From: Rhytidiadelphus loreus
Lineage: Eukaryota; Streptophyta; Bryopsida; Hypnales; Hylocomiaceae
Assembly: GCA_947034895.1 (NCBI GenBank)
Contig: OX344764.1
Coordinates: forward strand, 43,443,348 to 43,507,347
Reading direction: 5' to 3'
DNA: 64,000 bases
Both the position numbers and the translations under genes were made by a program. Within the stretch, counting starts at the first letter, position 1; each line of letters opens with the position of its first letter. This document shows, piece after piece, positions 54,164-64,000 of the stretch. The notes under the pieces were generated by a model. The model ran no database searches. It was not told where the DNA came from and was given only the letters and a program-made list of their open reading frames with translations.

Positions 54164-57100
54164 CTATTTAATTCTATCATTGTTGCCATCTCCCGAACCA
54201 CCAGACAGACCAGAGGACCCCTCTGTATTGCGTTGTGCCACTTGAGCGGCAATCCTTGGACTTCCGTGACGAGAAATTCCCCCAGGGCTTGTTGAGCTTA
54301 AGAACCGATTTGATTTGGTTGCCCTGTCCACAACGACAAATTGTCGTATTGTTTTCGGTGAATAGTCATCGTCATCTTCAATCTTCCGCTTCTGTTTGCG
54401 CTTCGGAGTCAAATCCACATCCATCGTCTTTAAGGCTCTCAGAGCAGCATCCACTCGATTTACCAACACATTCACTATATGGTCATCACTAGGGTTGTTT
54501 ACCCTAAACCCTTCGGTGACTCCTTCCAATAGGAACGCCCTCCATTGACCTATGATGTCGGCCACCCTCCTATCAAATGCCCTGGCCACCTCTACGAACG
54601 AATCCCCTTTGTTTGATTCTCCATCCGTTTCCACCTGAACACGAATTGATGCAGCTTCTTCCAGCTTAGATAAGAACAATGCCCTGCCTATGGGAACGTG
54701 ATTGTATGCCTCGTACTATTCACTGAAGCCAAGAGGATGCTCCACCTCTATCCAATTGCCATCTGGCCCTTTCTGTACTTCTTTTTCGGGAAACCGTAAA
54801 AATTTATGGTGTTGCATGCTCCAATGCCCTCCTATACTGCGACAAAACAATTCACGAGCCTCGCCATCATCAATGGCAAGAGCCCGCAACTCCACTTCCA
54901 TATTTTGGGTCATCCACATGAAGGAATCCACCGGTTGCATGGATGCATCATACAATTCATGCTTCTGTTCTTTTGGATCCCATATGAAGGGTTTCCCCCA
55001 ATGCGAATAATTTTGAAATTTGTATGGCCCTTGGTCAAGTGGAAGAGCCCATCTATTGTATTCGTGGCCGGGGGGCATACCTTCCAAGGTGCCAAACATC
55101 TCGTAGAACCTCGGACTCAAAGGAGAACGGCACTCGGCACAAGCGGATCGAAACAGAGATGCTTGCACAACGCATTTGATATGAAAAACGTGGCGACAAT
55201 GGCCCATGGTGAAGGCTCCTTCAGGCCCAAAAAGACCTTGGCAAATGCTACAATGACCCTTCAACATTTCATTGCCTGGATTAGAACCATGCACAACTAT
55301 CTTCTCGTTCTTCTTAATGTGTGCTAAAAGCGTTGTATAAGGAGTCCATCCTTCCTCTACTTCAAAAGTCCAATTGATGTCGCAATTGTGGGCTAGCGAT
55401 TCCTTCTTGGCGTGGTTCAACCGCTCGTACATGGCATCCATGTCTCCCCAACATGTCATTGGCATAGACCCCCAAGAATGTTGCTCGACCGCACTTTTGA
55501 ATTTCTTCAAAGCAGCCTCAACGACATTGCAATCTTCATCCGACTTCATTGCAAGGGTGCGAACCCTGATCATTGCCCGAGATGCTAAAGACGGTTTGTC
55601 TTGAAGTTGTTGTATCCATGTCAACCACCAAGACTCCGATCCGCTCGCCGGTAGACATTCATCCATGTTCTCCACTCGTTTCATCCGGTCCAACCTCGAT
55701 CGAAGAAGGGCATTTTCTTGGTTTACCTCATTCAATCTTCGATTCAACTCGCTCCAAGTTGGAACCTCATCCACCTTTCTGGTCTCAAGCTCCTCCACTG
55801 CTTTGGCCTTCTCAAATGGAAGAGAGAGTTGATCGCTTTCTTGAGTTTCTTGCGACCTCGGTAGTTGGATCTCCACTGTAGAGAGGCCCTTTTATTCATT
55901 TCGTTCCTTCAAATATTTCTCGCTATACTTCTTCCTTGACGCCACCAATTGCCTTCCCAATGACTCACAATTTTCAACGACCCTTCCATATTTTTTACTC
56001 CACTCGTCATTCTTCTGCTCCAGCTCCACGATTGTCTTCAAGTAGTTGTACTTCTCATCAAGAAGTGTTAGCGCTCCACTAACAAACTTGTGAAAAGCCA
56101 ATCCACCCTTCAATAGTGGATGCAATAATGTGGATAAATTTCTGGCCAATTCCATAGCCAACGGGGCCATTTCCGCTACAGCTTCAGCAGAACATGTTAT
56201 TGCTTGAGCGGATGTCACAAAATCGTGAAGCCCAAGTTTGTTTTCGGTTGCCGTAGAGCACTCGGCCTCGTTCACGGGTTCACCTTCTCTCGATCCATCC
56301 ATTTGAGGTGGGTACTCAACTTCGCACCTAAGTATAATTTCAAGATGCTCCGGATTTGGGATTTGACCCACATATTGCAATCTTCTTGGAGTTAAAGTGC
56401 ACAAGAGCGGATACTTGCGCACAATCTCCTCACCATCAATATTGGAGGTCGTTGCCACGTTTTGAAGTCGCTCTACGAACAGACCTGACGGTTGAACTTC
56501 ACGGATCGAGCTCAATATTGGACTAGGTGGCGTTGGCGAGTCCACGTTTGGAGGAACGTACTTCAAACTATCGAGAGCATCGCTGTCTATAAGCCGTTCA
56601 ATTGTAGCATTTGCTCTTGCAACTTTGTCTTCATCCATGTCTTCTCGCGACGAGGAAGAGGGGGCAACTTCTTTCACGAGGTCGTGCTTGTTTGGAGCAA
56701 TGCTTTGCTCACCCGTGATTGGTACATGAACCGAGGTGGGTAAACAAGTCTCCGGATCCTTGAAATTGACCTTCCGAAATACACCTCCCGAAGAGGCATT
56801 GGTGGCCTCCGCTCCTAGTTGTGTGGGGTCCAACTGTACTGCGTTGCCTACACCCTATGAAACCTTCATTGTAGGCGTTCTAGTATTTTTTAATACTATT
56901 TTAGATTCAGCCGTTTGTGCCCCGTGGTTGTATAAATCGAGAATATCCTTTTGATTTTTCGGAAGTTGAAGCGGCAATTGCGATGTCGTTGGAAATGTGC
57001 TCCAATCCACCTTCCGACCCAATATGAGTTCTGCATACACCATAGATGCCGTGCTGTAATTTATGTATCCTTTACTCCTTGCCTTGTTGCCAAAGAGGGC

Positions 57101-57418
57101 CTTCCACACCTCGTCTGATCGATGTACAAAATGACTATCCTTGCAAGTCCACGGTTTACAATTGAAATATCTTGTGTGGGCTGCGTGGCAATCCCGAGGC
57201 CACAACTTGTCAATGTGGTACATTTTGACAAATTGTTTGCGCATTTTAGAGCTCCAATATTCGGCCTCCACTTTCTCCCAGTCAGGCTCCGCTTTGATGT
57301 TCGGATCATCTAAAATGTCATATTGCAACGCATGTCCGGCCCCCCTTGTTTTAATTTTCTTCGGTGGAGGTTGTGTTGAAGTCGTCCCAATAGCCCCTCC
57401 ATCACCTTCCGCGGCCAT
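54164..57418 (-). pseudogene. R2: RING and coiled-coil protein, one frame with three internal stops
   Basis: One reading frame of 1,085 codons from MAAEGDGGAIG to RIK, interrupted by TAG (56,855), TAA (55,892) and TAG (54,716), with no frameshift. Order: proline/lysine stretch, Cys/His block (MRKQFVKMYHIDKLW, CKDSHFVHRSDEVW, MVYAELILGRKVDWSTF), acidic linker and coiled coil. A C3H2C3 RING follows (CSICQGLF...CRHVFHIKC...CAEC, 55,123-55,250), then IGRALFLSKLEEA and PKRKQKRKIED. In R1 the last stop position corresponds to a glutamine (NEQYGD), fitting CAG to TAG. R2 lacks the TGA and TAA shared by R1 and the element 0 copy. By family a ubiquitin ligase; substrate unknown. Confidence 0.8.
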
Positions 57419-57599
57419 GCTTGGTACTTTGAATTGAAGAGCAATTCAAAGTAAAAAATTCGGTCAATTGAAATATACGTGTAGGTAATTTAAATCTGCC
57501 AAAGTCACACCGTAATAAAATATGTTGGACCCCTTCTCTCCACCAAGTAAGAGCAACTAGCGCTAGAGGCAACAGCAGCACATCTGACTTGGCAAGCTT

Positions 57600-57850
57600 G
57601 GAGAGATGAAGTGAAAAGAAATGAAGGGCCCGTCCGAAACCAACCCTAATACCGGTTCGGTTCCGGACCGCGATCCGTCCGACTTTGGACCGTCAGATCG
57701 GACCTGGTCGTCCGATTGGGCGGACCGAACAGGCTGTCGCCGTCCGATCAGGCCGTCGGAAGAGGCCGTCGGATCCGACGTCACCGGCCGATGAGGCCGT
57801 CGGATCAGGCCGTCGGATGGATTTTAGGTCTTCAAGTCTCCGATCAGGCC
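57600..57850 (-). promoter_or_regulatory. CCGTCGGATC-type array upstream of R2
   Basis: CCGTCCGATC, CCGTCGGATCAGG and related units. The leader between it and the ATG shares CCACCAAGTAAGAGCAACT and GGCAACAGCAGCACATC with R1 in relaxed form. The TATA-like box is weak. Confidence 0.6.
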
Positions 57851-57899
57851 ATCGTCTCCTCTGCACGGACTTGCTGAACTGTCATCCTCCAGCTGTGTA

Positions 57900-60115
57900 C
57901 GCACTGTTCAAACAACGGATCCTTGAAATAGTTAAATCACTGTAAAAAATAATCAATGAAATGTAGAAAGCATCCAATGTGTGAAAGCTTATTGTTCATT
58001 TTCTTCCCTACATTGTGAGATTGTTTTTAATGCTAAACCCTAGACCCTAGACCCTAAACCCTAAACCCTACAAATTATTAAATTTCCATATAAAATATTC
58101 ACGTGCTCAACAAAAAATTGGTGCAGCATGTGGCATCACTTTTACGATTTCACCGAGTATTCCCACCATCCCAATATCCACTAGTAGCAATTTTGGCTCG
58201 CCCTCTATACATGGTTACATTATTACATTGCAATTTGAAGACATTTATTTTTTTGGATCCACAAAGTACATGACTTCTTCTATGATTTTAAGATATGATT
58301 TAAAAAGTCAATGTAGAAATGTTGGTTGAAAATTGAAATGTAATTTGAATGTAGAGACCATTGTGTAATTGATCCATTGAACTTGTAGTCTACATGTGAT
58401 AATTTAAATGTACTATACATGTGAACCTTGTCGACTAATTAGTTATTCATTTCTATGTTTCCGAGTATGAATTATTACATGGCACCGTGGAAATTCATAA
58501 AGTGAAAGGTTGTCCCACAAAATTGACAATTGAATATGATAATCACTCATGTACGAGAATTAATAGAAGGAGAATGTCACATATGATCATTTGAAAGTTT
58601 TTTATTTACTTGTAAAATGTACTACTCATTCATGAATTCATGACATTGTAATATGGAAAAAATTTCACCATATACCCTATATTGATATATTTTTTCATTT
58701 CATTGAGAAGGGGGAGAGAGGGGCCAACTTGAAGGCCTTCACCAATTTTTCTAAAGTTGAATTCATTAATCTATTAATTTAGGTTTCATTAATTATATGT
58801 ATGACGAAATGTTAAGCTTTCATACCTTGCAGTATTGCACAAAAATATATTATATTATAGAATCATGGATAATCTCTTTATTCAAAGTTCTAGCCTATTA
58901 GAGCATGTTCTTGAGTGTTGCCAAAATAAATCTATAAATCGGTAGAGTTCATTTCTGCATGCAATTGCTAGTGAGATTGATAACTATTAACTAGAGAAGA
59001 AGTTCTACATGTTTTAGTGGAACTGAAAGAGAGTGGGCACATTTGAGCAAAAAATAAATATTTCTTTAAATAAATTATGGAAAGGTAGTTTTTCTACTTT
59101 TACATGGTCAACAATTATGGAATCTCTCTTTCTTTACTCAAAAAATGCAATTGTAAGTGCCCCATAAGGCCATAACCGTCTTGGGGGGTGCACTTAGTTC
59201 TACTATAACAAATCACGTGTGAACAAGTGGTTTCTAATAAACTATAATTTCAACCTAAAATTTTGAACATTGTTTAATAATGACTATAGCTTTCTATTGC
59301 CAAAATTTCCAACTCAAATAAAATATGAAATGATTTCTAGAAGAGGTTGAAACTTGAAAATGAACTAAAATGGCATGTTTTTCAATTGAAATAATTATAG
59401 AGGACACATTTAGATGACCATTGAGTCAATATTCAATTCAAAATGAGCTTTCAATAATGAGTTATTTTTAGGAATTTTTTGTTCATTTTTTAGACAATTT
59501 TTTCTTATATAATAGAGGGGTGTGAAAGCTATTTTTTAGTTCTACAGTGTATCTTTTTACTTCAAAAATTTGTAACTAATTATTATTAACAAATAAAAAT
59601 ATCAATAATTCAAAACATAAACTTTTAAAGTAGGAAAATCTATTCATATTTTTTTAATTTTGTTTTATTTAAAATTCAAAAAATATATAGGGGGTCCAAA
59701 GTTTTGTTCGCACTTGGTTTCGAATGGACACTCTAAATGCCCCCCCGAGATAACCGTAGTTCAATAATTTCTACAATTATTTCAAGAAAGCGAATTAGAA
59801 GATGTACATGATTTATTAAAAAAATTACGCATTTCGAAGCAATGGGATCCTAATTTTTCAAGGGCATAGCAAAAACCTCATGAATTTGGGAATTCAAAAA
59901 TTCCATACTTCTTTCTTCTTCTTATTTTCCTTCTACATGTTATACAAGGGTTTAGTGTGTTACAAGCAACATTTTAGATCGTACGGTTCAGTTCCAAAAT
60001 TTTTTACGTGCTCACAGGGGGGGCCAAAAAAGGGTACGCTGAATTGCCCCCTTCGTTGCCCCTACTGCAGGGCAAAGCCTGCAATTTCGAAAGGGGCAAA
60101 ACCTCCGTTGTTTTC
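57900..60115. other. AT-rich spacer of element 2, no gene
   Basis: It contains a telomere-type run of CCCTAGACCCTAAACCCT (about 58,037-58,075). Otherwise no repeat or coding signal was recognised. Confidence 0.6.
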
Positions 60116-60119
60116 CAAA

Positions 60120-60330
60120 ATTCTCCTCGCCGGACGGCCCCTCCGCCCTTCTGACGCCCCGTCTGAGCTGTTCGTCCACATGTCGGTGCGTCCGCACTTT
60201 CTCGGTGACCGTGCGATCCATCGTGCGACAGTTTCGGGCCGCACGATGGGGGCGTCGGAAAACAGGCCGTCTGATTCAGACGGACCCTAAAGCGCCGTCG
60301 GAAGCCATAAATAGCATTTCCGACGCCTCA
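60120..60330 (+). promoter_or_regulatory. CGGACGG-type array upstream of G''
   Basis: Diverged units (CCGGACGGCCCC, GCCGTCTGATTCAGACGG, GCCGTCGGAAG) with a TATA-like CATAAATAGC at about 60,306-60,315. A leader CCACAGCCGTTTCCCTCCCG related to that of G' follows. Confidence 0.55.
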
Positions 60331-60614
60331 TTTTTCCACAGCCGTTTCCCTCCCGAAGTGGGTTTTCCAGTGCCCGATGTGAATCTGTGGCTCTGCGCGC
60401 CCCTTTCGGTTTGGTGTGTGAACGGTTGTGCTTGGATACTTGGTGGTTTTAAGTGATGTGGTTTGAATAATTTCTTGTATGCGAGGAATTGTGAATTAGA
60501 AAACCGTTTCACTCCATTGCATTTGAATTTTGAAGTGAGAAGCACTTAGTGCACTTGGTGCAATATTTTGGGAAAATTCGGACATCAATTATCTTCATTG
60601 TAATCAAGGTTATC

Positions 60615-61619
60615 ATGTCTCACCCTAAACCATCAAGTAAGAGTAAGAAAGGGAAATCTCAAGATATGAATTGGGTTGACTGGGAAAACCCTAATTGCGT
60701 AGCTGAAGATGGATGGGAAGAAGAGCCAAAGAAAGTTTGGGACTGCACCACATGCAAGAAGTACGTGAAGATGACTCACCTCTCTAAAATGTGGTCACGA
60801 GAACGTGCTGAAGGCCAAATTCGTTGATGGGAAGGACAAATGTCCACATGTATGAGCCGACACTTTCTTCACCGTTACGAAGAAGTAACGCGTTCAGCGG
60901 GTTTACGTGACTCCAAACCTAATATAATGAACTATTCTAACAAGGCTATGGTTTGGGCAGAGATTGTACTCCACAAAGATGTGGATTGGCGTACCATTTA
61001 TGGGAAACATGTGGATAGTTTGAATCGGAATGATGCAATGATTTATACTAGCTGGACTGCTGCAAGTGATTGCCAGCCAGAGTGGTCCAATCGAGGGCAG
61101 TTTGGATTTCCTGCAGTTGTGGTGCCACATGGAGAAGATGAATGGTCGAGTGACGGTGATGAGGGTGAAGCTCCAGCACCAGTGACATTGGGAGAGGAGC
61201 ACAAGCGTAAAAAAGATCGAGAAGACATTGAATACGAACAACAAATGCAAGAAGCGATGCATAGAAGCGTAGAGGACCGTGGTCGACAAGATGGATATGA
61301 TGGATTCTACCAACGTGACCGTGGTGCATATGACCCACCACATGGGTCCTATGGTTCACACTATGGCCATGACCCCCAACATGGCTCTCAAAACGTTGGA
61401 GGCTCTTATTATGGCGGTTCAACTCAAAGAGGATCACTCCACGGTGATTCAATTCCTCCTCCAACTTTTGGAGGTCATTCCTCCGCAAATTATGGACCAG
61501 GAGGTGGGCAAAGCGGATATATTCCCGACTACTATGGCGGAGGACCATATCTCGGTGTTTATGGTGGTGGTCCTGCAGGCCCAAGTCAGAGAGATGACAC
61601 GGATTCAGATTCCGAATGA
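60615..61619 (+). pseudogene. G'': Cys/His-domain, Gly/Tyr-rich protein with one stop
   Basis: The frame runs from MSHPKPSSKSKKGKSQD to DSDSE (334 codons plus the stop), broken only by TGA at 60,825-60,827 in GQIR*WEGQM. The copy G' has CRW there, so CGN to TGA is likely. N-terminal block: CTTCKKYVKMTHLSKMW, STCMSRHFLHRYEEV, WAEIVLHKDVDWRTIYG. The middle is acidic and has KRKKDREDIEYEQQM. The C-terminal part is PPHGSYGSHYGHDP, GGSYYGGSTQRG and DYYGGGPYLGVYGGG. The single stop is the only visible defect. Function unknown. Confidence 0.78.
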
Positions 61620-63035
61620 AGCCGAATCAAACACTAATACACTATTGTATTGTTTGTCTTACAATATGGGCTCTAAATTTAGATTTAGTTGTTTTCCATA
61701 CAATGATGCAATATAGAATGTAGCAAGCATAGTGTAATGGTGTCAATGAGTAGTCGTCCGTCGTCACGTACAATGCAAAACCGCTACAATTGCGATGTAT
61801 TGAAATATATTATTAGAATGATAGATTTCTCATGTTCATGGTATTATTGAATGCCATTGCTATGCAATGGATCAAGCCATGGTGTTTTGGAAGCTAAGTA
61901 TAGCAATGGCCCAGCTTTTACCATTATGTTTTTGTTGGTGTCCGTGCGCAAATTTTTTTGCACCATAACCTATTAACTTCAAAATGGGTGAGACCGAGCA
62001 ACCCAAAAAATCGACTAGAAATTTGAATCAAAAATGATTTTTTTTTTCTTGTATATTATATTGGATTTTTCTAAATGGGATGCTTTGATTCATTCCAATT
62101 GGATTCATGATGCGAAAGTTATGGATTTTCTTGTTTTGTGGGCTATCATAGGATTATCTTGAAAGAAATTATTTTCTTCCACTTGGAATGCTAATTCATG
62201 ATTTTAAGTTACAAACTTTGAATGTTCGTATCGTGGAAAGTATAATCTAAATGAAAAATTTCATTATATCATAAGCTTGAGTGAAGAATATTGCATGCAA
62301 ATTGTCCATTTGTTTCAAGCAAAAAAAAAAGAATATTGGATGCATTGGTTTAAAAGAAATATTTTTATTAAAATAAATAAAAATCTCCATATAAACTCTT
62401 CAAAATTGTTGCAAAAATGTGAGTCCGAAAATGGGCTTCTTAGGAAGTAAAGGATTAACCCTTTAGGGCCTAAGGAGCCCCAAGCAAACTCTTGAATTCT
62501 TTTAGAATCAAATTTTCATATATCAAAATTTTATCATTTAATTTAAGTTATTATTTTTCACAAATAACCATTCATGTCTTCTATCAGATCTGAATTTTTA
62601 ATATTTTTTGGGAAAAAAATGAAATTTATAAGATTTTCTAGAGTTTCTATCTTTGAAAAATCGTAGTAATTACAAAAGAGCTCACTTTACGATGAAATTT
62701 TTATAGAAAATAGGAAAAATTATAATGAACATTATGGTGAAGTTTTCATGCTCCCTTTCGTTATATACAAATAAATTTGATAGAGAAACATGTCCCACAG
62801 TGTATTTTGAAACTTTCTAAATCCCAACTTCAAATTGCCATAGATAAGTCATTATTGCTCCAAATTTGATGGCCAATGGCTCATTGGAAGCGAAATTCCC
62901 GTGCCCTCACATCTCATTTACACCTCACAGTCAAATGAGGTTAGGAAAGTGTTTTAATTTCCAAAATTCTGTTTAAAACGACCAAATTTGGCATGCTTGG
63001 CCCCCCTAAAGGATTAAGGGGTGAAAATACCATTT
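61620..63035. other. AT-rich spacer between G'' and K''
   Basis: No gene or clear repeat is seen. Confidence 0.6.
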
Positions 63036-63039
63036 ATCG

Positions 63040-63240
63040 GAGCCGTCCGATCTGTCGAACTGCCGCACCGTCCGATCTGTCGTCCTGCTGCGCCGTCCGA
63101 TCTGTCGCACGGCAGCCCGTCCACCTCACGGGGGTCGTCTGATCTGTCGGCTGCGTCGTAGGCGTCGGATTTCCGACACGGACCGTGCATCGGAAAAGGG
63201 CGTCGGAAAGGTATAAGAGAGTCGGACGGGCCCGTCCGAT
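63040..63240 (+). promoter_or_regulatory. CCGTCCGATC-type array upstream of K''
   Basis: GCCGTCCGATCTGTCG units, then GGTATAAGAGAGTCGGACGG with a TATA-like box near 63,209. After that comes the K leader (CTCACTTTTG, AGCGGAGAGCTTGGTG) shared with K1 and K'. Confidence 0.65.
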
Positions 63241-63451
63241 CCTCACTTTTGTTTTCCCCCTTGCATATTGCAAGAGTGAAGCGGAGAGCTTGGTGGTTCA
63301 TGCCCCCATTGGTTCTTCTTCTTGGGAAAGCAAGAGTGCGATTTTGGGGGCCCCTTATTGCCATTTTTTTCAGTTTTGGTTCGAGTTTCACTTGAATTTG
63401 AAATTATCATTTCATTTTGCGAATATTCATTCGTACAAGAAGTTCATCACG

Positions 63452-64000
63452 ATGCCACAAACAAAGAAGGCTGCAAAGAGGAAACAAATGGAGCATGAAG
63501 GAGGTTCACACAATGAGGCAAGTAGGGACATTCCTTCTGATGCATGCAAGAGATTTTTGATCAAGTTGATCGTCAATTTCTATGAGTTGGAAACGACGAT
63601 GTCACTACACAACAAATACGTTAGGTACAACGAGGAGTGCTCGCAAAAATTCAAGGCGGACATGTGGCAACTGATGATGAATGCGCTTAGCGTTCCGGAA
63701 TGGCACCACGAGACGGAGAAGAAAGGCTTTCCAAAATTCTTGGAGAATAGGGTCCACGATGCATTGTGGAATGCATCAATGGTGCTAGCAAGGTACGGCT
63801 CTCAATATCAGAAAAATGATGAGGATTTTTGTGAAGTCATTCTAAAAGCTGACTTGTTTGTTGCACGATGCAAGCCGTTTGCAAAGAGCCGTAACAGACG
63901 ATGATCTTTGGGTTGGTGGAATAGCACTGATGGAGTGGCTGAACTGGATCGGGGCAGACAACACCTCATAGCGCTTCTCGACACAGCACGAGTAATCGCT
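63452..64000 (+). pseudogene. K'': kinase-like gene, N-terminal part, one stop, cut by window end
   Basis: Starts MPQTKKAAKRKQ and aligns with K1/K' through EECSQKFKADMW, NALSVPEW and LKADLFVARCKPFAK. TGA at 63,902-63,904 replaces the Gly codon of NRRGSLGWW. The frame then continues as SLGWWNSTDGVAELDRGRQ to the window end. The kinase-like core lies outside. It is clearly more diverged than the K1/K' pair. Confidence 0.8.

Larger units (their letters stand above)
49167..64000. mobile_element. Element 2: diverged multi-gene hAT copy, runs off the window
   Basis: The probable left end CAGGGTTGACGAATT at 49,167 matches the start of element 1 for 15 bases and is likewise followed by CGTCC-type repeats. 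Genes then follow as H2 (minus), R2 (minus), G'' (plus), K'' (plus). The right end is outside the window. A CAACCCTG at 49,389-49,396 means that 49,167-49,396 could instead be a separate 230-bp MITE, with the true left end elsewhere. All four genes carry stops or a frameshift. Confidence 0.65.

Noticed and set aside
58037..58075. True telomere or chromosome end
   Set aside because: Only a few degenerate CCCTAAA units embedded in unique sequence; CCCTAAACCC-like runs are common in plant spacers.

Overview
The window looks like nuclear DNA of a land plant. It has AT-rich spacers, plant-type telomere-like CCCTAAA runs (about 58,037-58,075), GT-AG introns and DUF659/HATC hAT transposases. I cannot name the species. 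Almost everything recognisable is nested mobile DNA, and no conventional host gene was identified. All statements about ends, target-site duplications (TSDs) and reading frames were read by eye; no search was run.

Nesting, oldest to youngest. (1) An outer multi-gene hAT copy ('element 0') survives as two pieces, about 1,020-5,409 (kinase-like gene K1 and a scrap of gene G) and 44,885-46,324 (5' part of a RING gene R). (2) A large element, here called P (5,410-44,880), was inserted between those pieces. It has perfect 25-bp terminal inverted repeats (TIRs) and a 4-bp AAAA duplication. Its empty site survives in a second hAT copy at 35,406-35,409. Without later insertions P is about 18.5 kb. 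It carries a DUF7869-like gene (D), a ParB/DGQHR-like gene (P1), an FCP1-like phosphatase-domain gene (P2) and a small gene (P3). The larger introns of P1, P2 and D hold copies of a 21-bp palindrome. (3) Two hAT-type elements landed in P and split its genes. hAT-a (6,024-11,692, TSD CTCTTGAC) breaks P3. Element 1 (26,406-41,721, about 15.3 kb) breaks D. (4) A 393-bp MITE (39,468-39,860, TSD ATCCATAG) lies in element 1. Its empty site is seen in the other copy at 1,352-1,359. (5) An LTR-like sequence starts at 46,325. (6) A diverged relative of element 1, 'element 2', starts near 49,167 and runs past the window end.

The multi-gene hAT family carries up to four genes. H is a BED/DUF659/HATC transposase with a long acidic C-terminal tail. 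R is a RING and coiled-coil protein. K is a protein-kinase-like protein. G is a Gly/Tyr-rich protein whose N-terminal Cys/His domain is shared with R. H1, K1 and K' have intact ORFs; R, G, H2 and K'' carry stops or frameshifts. Each gene is preceded by an array of CGGACGG-type repeats, usually with a TATA-like box, then a gene-specific conserved leader. The same repeats lie next to the TIRs. Repeat variants are characteristic of the element rather than of the gene (GCGGACGGC in element 1, CCGTCGGATC/CCGTCCGATC in element 2).

Region by region: 1-1,019 no gene; 1,020-5,409 outer hAT; 5,410-12,087 P left end, P3 and hAT-a; 12,259-19,000 P2 and P1; 19,000-24,950 P spacer with tandem repeats; 24,950-26,405 5' part of D; 26,406-41,721 element 1; 41,722-44,880 rest of D and P right end; 44,885-46,324 outer hAT; 46,325-49,166 LTR-like and repeat-rich sequence; 49,167-64,000 element 2.
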